Source: RI-153 sp041391225 (lineage in GTDB: Bacteria > Chloroflexota > Anaerolineae > Caldilineales > Caldilineaceae). Taken from it: a stretch of DNA of 64,000 nucleotides. Positions 18,727 through 29,600 of the stretch are shown piece after piece. Where the stretch lies: positions 1-64,000 of the forward strand of contig JAWKOL010000013.1 in the NCBI GenBank assembly GCA_041391225.1. Reading direction: 5' to 3'. The notes beneath the pieces are model-generated. The model saw nothing but the letters and a program-made list of their open reading frames with translations, ran no database searches and was not told the DNA's origin. Numbering within the stretch: position 1 is the stretch's first letter; every line of letters begins with the position of its first letter. A program made the position numbers and the translations under genes.

Positions 18727-19788
18727 TTATTCTGACTCTACCACCTGCTCCGCGGACTGTAAACCTGCGGCGGGAGGCGAAATAGGATCGCCACGCCGTC
18801 GCCAGCCATTACGCCAGGCCAGGATCAGGCCTACTGTCACCACGAGCAGGTCGCGCAGGCGCATGAGCAGGCTGAGGCCGATGGCCCCCGCCGGATCATG
18901 GCCCAGCAGTATCAGGGTGAAGACCTGGCCTGCCTCCAGCGTCCCCAGCCCGCCTGGCATGGGCAGGAGGAAGGCGACACGCGCCGCCACGAGCAACGCG
19001 ATCACCTCCACAAAGGCCAGATCCATATGCAACACGCGGGTGGCCAGCCAGTATTCAGCGATCATCACCGCCCAGTTAAAAAAGGACACACCCAGCGCCA
19101 GCAACGCCACACGCGGACGCCGCCGCAGCAGATCGTGGATGGCGTCCTCGGCGCTGTGGACGGCGACGGCGGCGCGCTGCTGTACACGCACACGCCAACG
19201 CAGCGGGAGCAAACGCGTTGCCCAGTTCAGCAACACAGTGACAGGTCGACCGCCTCGCCACAGCACGATCAGCGGCACAAGCGGCAGCAGCAGCAGAAAA
19301 ACCGCCACAGCCGGCGCGCTCCACCCCAACATACTGCCGAAAACACCGTCGAGCAGCACATAGAGCACCATGATCACCAGCACGCCGAAATTCGCCACCA
19401 GTTCCAGCGCTTTCTCCAACGTCACACTGGCGATGGCCCTGGCCGCGGGGACATGCACCCGCGTGAGCAGGTGAATCTGCGCCGGTTCGCCGCCGAACTG
19501 CGGCCCTGGCGTCAATTGGCTGATGGTGGCCCCGATCAGTCGAAATTCAACCAGGCGAAGATACGAGACGCGTTCACCGATGCCACGCAGGATGATCCAC
19601 CAACGGTCGGCCAACAACACCACAATAAAGACGTTGTAGAGCAGCAATCCTGCCACCTGCCAGGGATCGGTGCGCTGCAACACCGCCCACACCGCCGCCG
19701 GTGACACTGTGCGCAGCGCCACGAAAAGGAGGATGAGCAAAGACAGACCGATGGCGATTTCGATAAACGGCAGCGTGCGATTCTTCAC
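18727..19788 (-). CDS. flippase-like membrane protein (LPG synthase TM / AglD family)
   Basis: 353-aa integral membrane protein with about eight hydrophobic segments, matching the lysylphosphatidylglycerol synthase transmembrane domain family (formerly UPF0104). The conserved segments are FRLIGATISQLTPGPQFGGE in the first third and LLVAARVAFLLPMPGGLGTLEAG near the C-terminus. The catalytic aminoacyl-transferase domain of MprF is absent, so this is the stand-alone form thought to move lipids or lipid-linked sugars. Same strand as, and 26 bases downstream of, the CDP-alcohol phosphatidyltransferase gene, suggesting one lipid-related operon. Confidence 0.85.
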   Translation of the reverse strand: MKNRTLPFIEIAIGLSLLILLFVALRTVSPAAVWAVLQRTDPWQVAGLLLYNVFIVVLLADRWWIILRGIGERVSYLRLVEFRLIGATISQLTPGPQFGGEPAQIHLLTRVHVPAARAIASVTLEKALELVANFGVLVIMVLYVLLDGVFGSMLGWSAPAVAVFLLLLPLVPLIVLWRGGRPVTVLLNWATRLLPLRWRVRVQQRAAVAVHSAEDAIHDLLRRRPRVALLALGVSFFNWAVMIAEYWLATRVLHMDLAFVEVIALLVAARVAFLLPMPGGLGTLEAGQVFTLILLGHDPAGAIGLSLLMRLRDLLVVTVGLILAWRNGWRRRGDPISPPAAGLQSAEQVVESE

Positions 19789-19814
19789 GAAAAGTGTTCC
19801 ATCTCAGTTTTGGA

Positions 19815-21032
19815 TCAACGGCGCCGACCCGTCTGGTTGTTGAAGAGGTACTCTTCGGGCGTCCACAGAGCGAAGCGCCCGGTGCCGGTCATCACCAAGG
19901 TGACCGCGGTGATGAGCAGGAAGCCGTTGTCCGCGCCCAGGCCGCGTACGAGCGCGTCGACGCAGGCCACCAACACGAAGACAACACCCGTGATCCGCCC
20001 CGCCACCCCCAGCACCGCCGTCAGCGCGGCGACAGCACCCAGCACGAAGACGACACTCGTAATCCCCGGCGCGATGACATCAAACGGCGCGGGCAACGCA
20101 AACCAGATCGCCCTATCCTGCACGACGCGCCAGAGGATCAGCGCGGTCACCGCGGCGCCGCTGTAGCGGAAAAACACGGGCAGCCAGGCGAAGAGGATCT
20201 GCTGCGTCGCGCCGTGAACCCGCCGGTAACTTTCCGACGCCGGATCGAGCCGACCGATCACCACGAACCAGTCGCGCAGGAAGCTCACAACAATCGGCCC
20301 GCCGAAAAGCAACGCGGCCAGCGTGGTCAACGGCGGCGCGAAGACAGGCCACAGCACGATCATCATAAAACCCATCTGCACACCGGCCACAATGCGGCGG
20401 TTGGCGCTGGGCGTCATGGGGAATTCGGGCAGGCCCCGCTGCGCCCGCAGACGCAGCCCCCACACAAAGAGCGGGCGCCCCAAGCCGACCAGCAGGTAGA
20501 TCCACGGCAACTGGCCGTATTGGATCGCCAGCGCAATGCCGATAAGGATGCCCAAGCCGTCGAACTCGATGTCGAGCACTTCGCCCAGCACCGTGGTGTG
20601 ATCGGTGATCCGGGCCAGGTAGCCGTCGAAGAAATCGGCGAAGCACGCCACGCTGTAGAGGATCGCCGGCGCCCAGGCCAGCCAACCATCCGGGCGCGGG
20701 GCAAAGAGAAAGCCCGCCATCAGCGCGTACGCCAGCCCGCGGATCAATGTGAGCGCGTTGCCGATGCCCAGTGTGGGCAGCAAATTCTTCTCGCCGCGAC
20801 GGTGATTCTTGCCCAGATTGCGACGCACCAGCCACAACTCCACCCCGATCACCAATCCGGCCAGCACCAACCAACGCTCCGCGCCTGTCATCGGCCCCGT
20901 GGGTAGATGGAATCGGTTGGAAAGATACCAATAACAGGAGATCAGCACAACGATTTCGGCCAGCAAAAACCCCCACCAATAGGTTTGCAGCCGTCCCAGC
21001 GAAGTGGCATCGGACGCGGCACGCGATGGCAT
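19815..21032 (-). CDS. CDP-alcohol phosphatidyltransferase family membrane enzyme
   Basis: Transfers a phospho-alcohol from or to a CDP-linked lipid in the membrane. The full signature D-x2-DG-x2-AR-x8-G-x3-D-x3-D is present (Asp133, Asp136, Gly137, Ala140, Arg141, Gly150, Asp154, Asp158) within a protein with about ten hydrophobic segments. The start at 21032 (MPSRAASDA) follows GGAG; the 58-residue upstream extension has no such site and poor composition. At 405 aa it is twice the size of PgsA: an extra C-terminal membrane region of roughly 150 residues follows the catalytic domain. The acceptor alcohol (inositol phosphate, glycerol phosphate or other) cannot be assigned. Confidence 0.85.
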   Translation of the reverse strand: MPSRAASDATSLGRLQTYWWGFLLAEIVVLISCYWYLSNRFHLPTGPMTGAERWLVLAGLVIGVELWLVRRNLGKNHRRGEKNLLPTLGIGNALTLIRGLAYALMAGFLFAPRPDGWLAWAPAILYSVACFADFFDGYLARITDHTTVLGEVLDIEFDGLGILIGIALAIQYGQLPWIYLLVGLGRPLFVWGLRLRAQRGLPEFPMTPSANRRIVAGVQMGFMMIVLWPVFAPPLTTLAALLFGGPIVVSFLRDWFVVIGRLDPASESYRRVHGATQQILFAWLPVFFRYSGAAVTALILWRVVQDRAIWFALPAPFDVIAPGITSVVFVLGAVAALTAVLGVAGRITGVVFVLVACVDALVRGLGADNGFLLITAVTLVMTGTGRFALWTPEEYLFNNQTGRRR

Positions 21033-21373
21033 AGGATCATCTCCAGGTTGAGCGCAGGAAACTATCGTCGGCGCAATGCAGAGCAACACAGAGCGTGTCA
21101 GGGGGAATCTCGGCGCATCGCTCCGAACATCTGGAAACAGTGACGAAGGCTGTCGCCTACCGTGGGCTTCACCGTTCCAGCAGGATTTTCCGATCATAAT
21201 ACACAAGACGACAACATGCCACTGTCAGCCAGATAGCAAAGCGCCACATTGCAAAGGGATTGAAATCCCGCCCTGTGACCCCGCCACCCCCTCATCTGCT
21301 ACCGCCTACGCCCATTCTGTGCTACCATGTGCGTACCAAAAAATAGTCACTTTTTCAGCGAAGGAGATCTGTG
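21033..21373. other. divergent spacer, nothing firm
   Basis: 341 bases between the minus-strand CDP-alcohol transferase and the plus-strand glycogen genes. It must contain two promoters, but I find no convincing -35/-10 pair. Only a weak TATTAT on the minus strand (near 21197) and the short dyad GGGATT/AATCCC near 21260 are visible. Confidence 0.4.
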
Positions 21374-23164
21374 TGGCCGGTCGAATTCCGTTATTGATTC
21401 ATGCCACCCACGAGGCGGGCGTTAAGGTAGGCGGCATCGGCGCTGTGCTGGACGGGCTGTTGTCGGCGCAGGCATACAACCAAGCCGTGGATCGCAGCAT
21501 CCTGGCCGGGCCGATGATGGGTTGGGACAGCACACAGATGGAACGGTTGACAAGCCCGCGCAACCGGTTGACGATCCGCTATTCCAGCCTGCACGGCATC
21601 TTCGACAACGTAGAACCGACGCTTGCCGAGGCGTTGCAGGCCGTGGAACAGACCTACGGCGTGGCCTTGCTCTACGGCGTGCGGCGTTTCGGCGGCAGCG
21701 ATCACGAGGTGATCCTGATCGACGCCACCAGCCCCAACATGGTGCCCATCAACGCCTTTCGCTACTTCGTATGGCAACACTACGGCATCGACAGCAACCG
21801 CTACAGCCACGACGGCGAGTTCAACCTCTTCTTCAGCATTGCGCAGCCACTCTTCGCCACGCTCAAGGCCCTGCAAGTAGACGCCGACCTCGCCGCCAAC
21901 GACCGTTTCATCCTCGCCCACGAATGGCTGGGCATGCCGCTCGTCTTCGCGGCGCAGATGAACGAGCCGGATCAGTGGCGCACCATCTTCTACGCCCACG
22001 AAACCGCCACAGCCCGCCTGCTTGTGGAAGAACACGGCGGCCACGACACCCGCTTCTACAACGCACTGTCCATCGGGCGTGCCTGGGGTGTGGATCTGCC
22101 CACCCTCTTCGGCGATCAGAGCCACTACTACAAAGACGCCATCATCCGCCAGGCCCTGCGCTGTGACAACATCTTCGCCGTGGGTGATCTGGTGGTGGAC
22201 GAGCTACGCTTTCTCGGGAACGGCTTCCACAACGCCCATCGATCTCGTCTACAATGGCGTCACCGTAGACGAGATCACGCCGCCCGCCCGGCTGGAATCG
22301 AAGCGCCGGTTGCAAAAATACTGCGAACGGCTGCTGGGCTACGTCCCCGACTACGTCTTCACCCACGTCACAAGGTTGGTGCTTTCCAAAGCGCTGTGGC
22401 GCGACATCCGTGTGATGGAACACCTGGATCGCATGTTGGGCGAGGCGGGCAAGACGGCGGTGCTCTTCGTGTTGAGCACCAGTGTCCCCGCCGGGCGACG
22501 CCCCGAGTGGGTACGCTCCTGGGAAGCCCAATACGGCTGGCCCGTCGGTCACCGCGGCGACAACGGTGATCTCATCGATCAGGAAGCCGGCTTCTTCTTC
22601 AACGGCGTGGAACCGTTCAACCGCAACGCGCACAACAGCCGCGTTGTCTTCGTCAACCAGTTCGGCTGGAGCCAGGAACGCTGCGGCGAACGCATGCCCC
22701 AAGAGATGGAATTCGCCGACATTCGCCAGGGCAGCGATCTGGAGTTCGGCCAGAGCATCTACGAGCCGTTCGGCATTGCTCAGGTGGAACCGCTCAACGC
22801 CGGCGCGATTACGTGTGTCTCCAACGTGTGTGGCTGCGTGGGCTTCGTGCGTCGCGCAGCCGAGGCAATCGGCATCGACCCCGCCGCCGTCCCCAACATG
22901 GTGGTAGCCGACTACGTCACCGTGCCGCCGGAACACCCGCTCAACTCGCCGTGGGACGCGCTCGCCATCGGCCAGGGGACGCGCGACTGGATCGAGTCGA
23001 TCAACAGCTTTGGCGCAGCGCAGCGTATCTTCGAACTGCTACCCAAAAACCAGACTGAAGTCGAAGCGCTGATCCGCAGCGGCACGGCGCTGGCCGAGCA
23101 GATGAGCTGGGACGTGGTGGTGCGCGATTACATGGTCCCCGGCCTGGAGCGGGCAAGACGATAA
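21374..23164 (+). CDS. glycogen/starch synthase-like glycosyltransferase, one frameshift
   Basis: About 596 aa after correction. N-terminal HATHEAGVKVGGIGAVLDGL contains the KxGG nucleotide-sugar loop of glycogen synthases, and the C-terminal half has YEPFGIAQVEPLNAGAITCV, matching the E-x7-E active-site region of GT-B enzymes. It starts with the GTG at 21374, six bases after AAGGAG. One C is missing in GCCCATCG near 22238, where the frame changes before PIDLVYNGV. The stop overlaps the ATG of the GNAT gene (TAATG). With GlgB downstream it most likely extends alpha-1,4-glucan from ADP- or UDP-glucose in the cytosol; the GT family (GT5 or GT4) is uncertain. Confidence 0.8.
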
Positions 23165-24171
23165 TGGCGCGCACTGTTTTGCGTCCCTTTGCCGAGGACG
23201 ATCTGCCGACGCTGATCGCGTTTTGGAACGAAGCGTTCGCCGATCAACCCAACTTCTACCCCATCCACGAGGACGCATTCCGGCAACGGGTGCTGGCATC
23301 ACCGTTGGTGGATGCGGCGGGCCTGATCCTGGCCTGGCGCGAGGACGACGCCGATCTGCACCAGTTGGTTGGTCTGGTACACGCCTTGCAGCCGCCGCCG
23401 AAGACAGGCGTCCACGCCAACTGGCCGGCGCACCATACCATCGCCGTCCTCTACGTAACGCCGTCGATGCGGGGGCAGGGCATCGGCAGTCGGCTGTTGC
23501 AGGCGGCGGAAAGCTGGCTCTACTACTGTCCTGTTCACTTTGCGGGCCACGCGCAGGCCGTCTACGGCACAGTGGAAGGGCCGCACCAGCCCTTTTTCGG
23601 CAGCACCGAGCGCATGGGCATCCAGGCAACCGAATCGACACTCATCGACTTTCTGGCCAAGCGCGGCTACCTTTCGGTGGAAATCGGCGACGTGACGCTG
23701 GCGCGCAGCGCCGAACCACCGGCGCAGCCGTCCTTTCCGGCAGGTTTGAACGCAGACGGCTTCCGCCCCATCCGGTTCAGTCATCTTGCGCCGTTCACTG
23801 GCAAAGAGGCGACCAGGATGCCCAGTGTGAGCCTGTGGGGTGACAACGGCGGCGATCCCTATTTTGGTATCGGCGTGGTCGACGCGGACAATGTGCTACG
23901 GGGGCAGATCGCCTGGTATCCAATGCACACGCCAAAGACGATGGCGCTGGTCAACTTCCGCCTGGATCCTGAACTACGCGGACACCGCGCCGGCTCCTTT
24001 TTGTTGGACATGGGCCTCAACGAAATGATGCAGGGCGTCGACCGCGGCGGGCGCGCCATCGAAACGGTGACGCTCCACACGCACCTGACGCTTTTCCCAG
24101 ATGCCATGCGACTTTACCGCAGCCGTGGGTTCGAGGTCACCGACGCGTGGGTCAACCTGGTTAAGACTTGA
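23164..24171 (+). CDS. tandem GNAT N-acetyltransferase-like protein
   Basis: 335 aa with two GNAT halves. The first (about 4-165) has the acetyl-CoA pyrophosphate loop in VLYVTPSMRGQGIGSRLL; the second (about 190-330) has NFRLDPELRGHRAGSFLL and a C-terminal LYRSRGFEVTDAWVNL. Both loops fit the R/Q-x-x-G-x-G/A pattern, though the second lacks the last Gly. It is translationally coupled to the synthase by a one-base TAATG overlap and lies 71 bases before glgB. Placement inside a glycogen operon is unusual; the acceptor might be an enzyme of the operon or a small amine. No known target can be inferred. Confidence 0.8.
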   Translation: MARTVLRPFAEDDLPTLIAFWNEAFADQPNFYPIHEDAFRQRVLASPLVDAAGLILAWREDDADLHQLVGLVHALQPPPKTGVHANWPAHHTIAVLYVTPSMRGQGIGSRLLQAAESWLYYCPVHFAGHAQAVYGTVEGPHQPFFGSTERMGIQATESTLIDFLAKRGYLSVEIGDVTLARSAEPPAQPSFPAGLNADGFRPIRFSHLAPFTGKEATRMPSVSLWGDNGGDPYFGIGVVDADNVLRGQIAWYPMHTPKTMALVNFRLDPELRGHRAGSFLLDMGLNEMMQGVDRGGRAIETVTLHTHLTLFPDAMRLYRSRGFEVTDAWVNLVKT

Positions 24172-24242
24172 GCTGTCCGCGGCGTGCGGCCCGTGCGGCC
24201 CGAAACATGAGAAAAACAATATATTTTTAAGGAGAATCGTTG

Positions 24243-26477
24243 ATGACACCGAAAGCACCGAAGCAGACGATGCTATTTGCGCCCCCTTTGCCTGAACTGG
24301 ATGCAATCGCCGGCGGCTATCACGGCTCGCCCTTTGCCGTACTCGGGCAGCATGTGGCGGGAGAAGACGACGACGCCACGCTGGTGATACGCGCCTTCCG
24401 CCCGCTGGATGCAGCGGTGTGGGTGGTGGACACCGCCACCGGCAGCGAGCACGCCATGACACGCATCCACGCCGAAGGGATCTTCCAGGCCAATCTGCCT
24501 GGGCAGAGCGCGCCGATTGCGTATCGCCTGCTGGTGGAAGGGAAAGACGGTAGCCGTCACGAGATCGAAGATCCGTATCGCTTCGCCGAACCGTTCACCA
24601 CCGATTTCGAGCGTCATCTGCACGGTGAAGGACGTTTCCTGCGCAGCTTCGACAAGTTCGGCGCACACTTCCGCACCATCGACGGCGTCGACGGCGTCAA
24701 CTTTGCCGTGTGGGCGCCCAATGCCGAGCGGGTCAGCGTGATAGGGCCGTTCAACGGCTGGGACGACCGCGTCCACGTGATGCAGGTCAACGGCGGCGTT
24801 TGGGAGATCTTCATCCCGCACCTGCCCGAAGGCGCCGACTACAAGTATGCGATCAAGTCGCGTTACCTTGGCTACAAAGTGGACAAGGCCGATCCGTACG
24901 CGTTTTACTCGCAGGTGCGCCCGTCCACCGGCTCGGTGATCTGGGACATCCACAAATACGAATGGAACGACGCCGAATGGATGGCGGCGCGGCCCGAACA
25001 CCAACGCCTGGATCGGCCGCTCAACATCTACGAAGCGCATCTGGGCAGCTGGAAGCGTGTGCCCGACACAAACGGCTTCCTCAACTATCGCGATCTTGCC
25101 CACGACATGGTGGATTATGTCAAGCGGATGGGCTATACCCACATCGAGCTGTTGCCCATCACCGAGCACCCCTTCGACGGCTCGTGGGGTTACCAGACCA
25201 CCGGCTACTTCGCGCCCACCAGCCGCTTCGGCCCGCCCGAAGATTTCATGTATTTCGTGGATTACTGCCACCAGAACGGCATCGGCGTGATCCTGGATTG
25301 GGTACCTGCCCACTTCCCCCGCGATGCGCATGGGCTGTCTTTCTTCGACGGCACACACCTGTACGAACACGAAGATCCGCGCCAGGGCGAGCACCGAGAT
25401 TGGGGGACAAAGATCTTCAACTTCGGGCGCAACGAGGTGCGCAACTTCCTGCTGGCCAGCGCGCTATTCTGGCTGAACAAGTACCACATCGACGGTCTGC
25501 GCGTCGACGCCGTGGCGTCTATGCTCTACCTCGACTACAGCCGCGAATCTGATGAATGGGTACCCAACAAGTACGGTGGGCGCGAAAACCTGGAGGCAAT
25601 CGACTTCATCCGCACCTTCAACGAGGTGACCCACGAACAGGCCCCCGGTGTCCTCACGATTGCCGAAGAGAGCACGGCATGGCCCATGGTGTCGCGCCCG
25701 ACCTATACCGGCGGCCTTGGTTTTGATCTAAAATGGAACATGGGGTGGATGCACGACACGCTCAAGTACTTTGAGAAAGATCCCATCTATCGCCGATATC
25801 ATCACAACTTGATTACTTTTAGCCTAGTATATGCATTCAGTGAGAATTTCGTCCTACCCTTTAGCCATGATGAAGTCGTCCATCTGAAAAAATCCATGCT
25901 GGACAAGATGCCCGGCGACCTTTGGCGCAAATTTGCCGGCCTGCGCTCGCTCTACGGCTACATGACCGGCCACCCAGGCAAGAAGTTGCTCTTCATGGGC
26001 AGTGAATTTGGCCAGTGGCGCGAGTGGACCGAAGCCAACAGCCTGGATTGGCACCTACTCGATCAAGAAATCCATCGGCAGTTGCAACAATATGTGGCCG
26101 ATCTCAACCATCTGTATCTCACCGAAGCCGCGCTCTACGAAGTTGACACAAGCTGGCAAGGATTCTCATGGCTCGATCTACAGGATGTGGATCACTCGAT
26201 TATCAGCTTTCAACGCAAAGCGGCCAATCAAGACGATCAACTGGTGGTGGTGTGCAACTTCACACCGGTGCCGCACCTCGGCTACCGTATCGGTTTGCCA
26301 CGGGGCGGCAGATACACAGAGTTGTTCAACAGCGATAGCCCAATCTACGGCGGTAGCGGTGTCGGCAATCCGGGGTTCATCGAAGCAGAAGAAAGGCCCT
26401 GGCAGAGCGGCACTCATTCCGTCGAAATCAACCTGCCGCCGTTAGCGGTGATCTACCTGAAACCAGCAACGACGTAA
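24243..26477 (+). CDS. glgB: 1,4-alpha-glucan branching enzyme
   Basis: 744-aa GH13 enzyme that makes alpha-1,6 branches in glycogen. Order: N1 and CBM48 modules (about 25-230), catalytic barrel with NIYEAHLGSWKR, GYFAPTSRFG, the nucleophile Asp422 in LRVDAVASM, the acid/base Glu475 in AEEST and the stabiliser Asp543 in SHDEVVH, then an all-beta C-terminal domain ending in AVIYLKP. The ATG at 24243 is eight bases after AAGGAG; a TTG just before it is less likely. The stop is followed within a few bases by a nested dyad that probably ends the operon. Confidence 0.96.
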   Translation: MTPKAPKQTMLFAPPLPELDAIAGGYHGSPFAVLGQHVAGEDDDATLVIRAFRPLDAAVWVVDTATGSEHAMTRIHAEGIFQANLPGQSAPIAYRLLVEGKDGSRHEIEDPYRFAEPFTTDFERHLHGEGRFLRSFDKFGAHFRTIDGVDGVNFAVWAPNAERVSVIGPFNGWDDRVHVMQVNGGVWEIFIPHLPEGADYKYAIKSRYLGYKVDKADPYAFYSQVRPSTGSVIWDIHKYEWNDAEWMAARPEHQRLDRPLNIYEAHLGSWKRVPDTNGFLNYRDLAHDMVDYVKRMGYTHIELLPITEHPFDGSWGYQTTGYFAPTSRFGPPEDFMYFVDYCHQNGIGVILDWVPAHFPRDAHGLSFFDGTHLYEHEDPRQGEHRDWGTKIFNFGRNEVRNFLLASALFWLNKYHIDGLRVDAVASMLYLDYSRESDEWVPNKYGGRENLEAIDFIRTFNEVTHEQAPGVLTIAEESTAWPMVSRPTYTGGLGFDLKWNMGWMHDTLKYFEKDPIYRRYHHNLITFSLVYAFSENFVLPFSHDEVVHLKKSMLDKMPGDLWRKFAGLRSLYGYMTGHPGKKLLFMGSEFGQWREWTEANSLDWHLLDQEIHRQLQQYVADLNHLYLTEAALYEVDTSWQGFSWLDLQDVDHSIISFQRKAANQDDQLVVVCNFTPVPHLGYRIGLPRGGRYTELFNSDSPIYGGSGVGNPGFIEAEERPWQSGTHSVEINLPPLAVIYLKPATT

Positions 26478-26607
26478 CGCATCACCAGCGCAGAACGGCC
26501 CCACAACCAGTGCCTACCCTGACATGGTATTGCGTAAGCAGCACCGCAGCGCAGTATTTGCTATCTGGTGCTGCCGTGATGTCAGGGTGGAAGCTTAGGG
26601 CGTTACG
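26473..26607. repeat. three-level nested inverted repeat touching the next start codon
   Basis: Outer arms CGTAACGC (26473-26480) and GCGTTACG (26600-26607), middle arms ACCCTGACAT (26516-26525) and ATGTCAGGGT (26579-26588), inner arms GCAGCACC and GGTGCTGC. The left arm includes the glgB stop and the right arm ends at the base before the kinase ATG, where no Shine-Dalgarno sequence is seen. Confidence 0.75.
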
Positions 26608-29600
26608 ATGAAGGCTTATTCACCCAACCGAGAGTTGGCGGCGATCTTCGACAACATCCTCGAAGATCTCGAACCCTTCCTGCCGTTCAACGCGGCAGGC
26701 GTCTTCTTGGAGGATGCCGGCGTCCTCAAACTGGCCGCGAAACGGCGCGCCTTGCACATGGAGATAGGCGCAACGTTCGACATCGCCGAAGCGCCGCTCT
26801 ATCGCCGAACCCAAACCACACAACAACCCATACGCCAATCCGATTTGGCGGGTAACGAGGATGTCTGTTGCCTCTTCTCGGGTATGGATATTGTGGGGTG
26901 GATGGTTATTCCATTCTTGGTGAACGATGCTGTGGTGGGCGGCGCAGTGTTCGCAAGCAGTAAGGTACATTTTCGCAACACCGATGTTCACCTGGCGCAG
27001 ATGTTCATCAGCCATGCTGCCGCGATGGTGGAAAAGGCGCAATTGGCCAGTTCGCTGGCCAACGAAAAACGCAGTATCGAACTCCTCTTCGAACTGAGCC
27101 AGAGCTTGAACGAGACGCTGGATCTGCGTCAGGTGACAGAACGCGCCATCTTGCTGACTACGCGCATACTCGGTGTGGAATTCGGCGAGATCATGCTACT
27201 CGATCTGGATGATCCCAACCGGCTCGTCCTTTTTGCTGACGTGAATCATGGCATGCTCGGCGCCGCCGCCGCCATCGATTTTCCATTCCTCCAACTGGGC
27301 AAGGGAACCGCGGGCTGGGTGGCGCAACATGGCTTACCGGTGATCGCCCCCAACGTCGCCGAGGAACCCACATGGATTCCTGTGCCCGGCGTCACCGACG
27401 AGGTACGCAGCACCGCGGCAATTCCCCTGATCGCCCACAACCAGCTTTTGGGTGTAATCGAACTCTCCAGTTCAGTGAAGGGTTTCTTTCAGCCCGATGC
27501 ACTGCCTACACTCCAAGCTGTGGCAACCCCGATTGCGATGGCGCTGCAAAATGCGCGTCTCTTCACGGCAGAGCAGAACCGCTACGAAGTTGCCGAGGCG
27601 CTGCGCCTTTCCACATCCACCCTGACACTAGACCTGAATCTGCCGTCTCTGCTCCATGGGCTATTGGAGCGGCTGCAACGTGTGGTTCCCTTCGACAGCA
27701 CCACCTGCTTTTTGCTCAAAGACAATGCTGTTCAAGCCGTGGCCATGCTTGGTGTGCCAGACGCCGACAGCGTACGCCACCACTCATTTCCCATCGACGA
27801 GCACGTTGTGCAGATGATATCGGAACGAAAACCGATTGTCGTGGAAGATGTGGCACAGACAACCTGGTTTCAAGGGTGGGGCGGCACCGGCGCCACCCGC
27901 GGGTGGATGGCCGTACCCTTGATCCATCGCGGCCAGTTCATCGGTCACATCTCGTTGGATAGCCTGCAACCCGGCACCTACGGCCCACATCAAGCCGAAG
28001 TGGCGCAAGCATTTGCCAACCAGGCAGCGGTGACAATCATCAACGCGCGGTTGTTGCAAGACAGCCGCCGCGCCGCCGCAGAGCAGTGGACAGTAAGCCA
28101 GATCCTCCGCCAGCTCAATGCAACTTCAACGGTGGCCGATATTCTACCGGCGACAGCGTGGGGGCTACGCTCCTTAGTACAGTGCGACGCCGTGGAACTC
28201 GCCGTCTTCGACGCAGATGGGCTGGAAGCGTCGGCACTTCGCCACACCTACAACGAATACACCGACGCGGTAGAAAATCGGCACGCCTACGCCGTTTCCG
28301 ACAGTGCAGGCGCTCAGTGGAACCTGGCAGGAGACAACTATCACATCGAGCCGGGCGGCGACGACGAGACGCTGAGTCTGGAATCCATCGATATCGAACA
28401 CGGTTACACGGTACAGTTGGCGGTGCCGCTACAGGTGGGCCGACGCGTCCTCGGATCGCTGCGCCTGCTCTGGCGATCACCGTTTGCGGCAGACACAATC
28501 AACATGACCACCATCTCGCAGATTGCGGATGCCGTGGCCATGACCACAGAGAAAAATCAGCTCTTCGGCCAGACACGTCGGCGCGTCGAGGAAATGGAGA
28601 CGATTGGCCGGCTCACCACCACCCTGCGTCCTCTGGAAACCCAGCAGGATATACTCAACATCAGCCTTTCCTTCGTCCAGAAGACGTTCGACTGTGGCGT
28701 CGTTCGGCTCTATCTTGGCGAAAATGACGATCACCTGGCGCTGGTTGCCGCGGTGGGCAAGCCATCTACCACAATGCACACATTCCCACGCCACGGATCG
28801 ATTCTCGGTCACATCATGCAGACAGCACAGCCGCTTCTATCGCACGATTATCAACAGGATCCGTTGGTTCATCCGCAGGTTTTCAAAGATTGGCGTTTGC
28901 TCGGCGTTTCACCAATCGCGGCCATCTTCGCACCCGTATTTGCCGGCGCCAACGTGATCGGTGTGATTGCCGCCTATTGCTTCACCAAGGATAGAGATTA
29001 CACCGACGACGATCTTCACTTGCTGTCGACCATAGCCGGCATCATCGGCACGGCGCTGCACCGCTCCTCAATCGTGGACACAATGGAACAACGGGTGGTG
29101 GAGCGCACACGTCAACTGGCCGACGCCAACGAACGCCTCCAAGAACTGGATCGGCTGAAATCGGAGTTTATCGCCAATATCAGCCACGAACTGCGCACGC
29201 CGTTGACCAATATCCGCTTCTACATCGATCTGCTCCGTCGCGGCCGCGCCGAAAAGCAGGGCAAATATCTACAGACGCTAGAGAACGAAGCCCAACACCT
29301 TCACAGGCTGATCGAATCGGTGCTCGATCTGTCACGGCTCAACGCAGCACGAACACAAGGATTGTTCTTCGAAGTGACGCATTTCGATCTGGCCGCGCTA
29401 CTGCAAGACACGTGCAGCCTGTACGAACAGCAGGCACGGGCCAAAGGGATTGAGTTGAACTATGCCGGCATCGACAAATCGCTGTGGCTCAACGCGGATC
29501 GAAGCCAGATCAACCAGGTGATCGCCACGCTTCTCACCAATGCCATCGTCTATACTCAGCCAGGTGGGCAGGTTGAACTCTCTGCCGGCTTGTCGCACAA

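Noticed and set aside
19794..20906. A 370-codon plus-strand open frame
   Set aside because: It is antisense to the CDP-alcohol phosphatidyltransferase gene, which has the full catalytic signature. The plus frame is a Gln/His/Arg-rich shadow typical of high-GC antisense.
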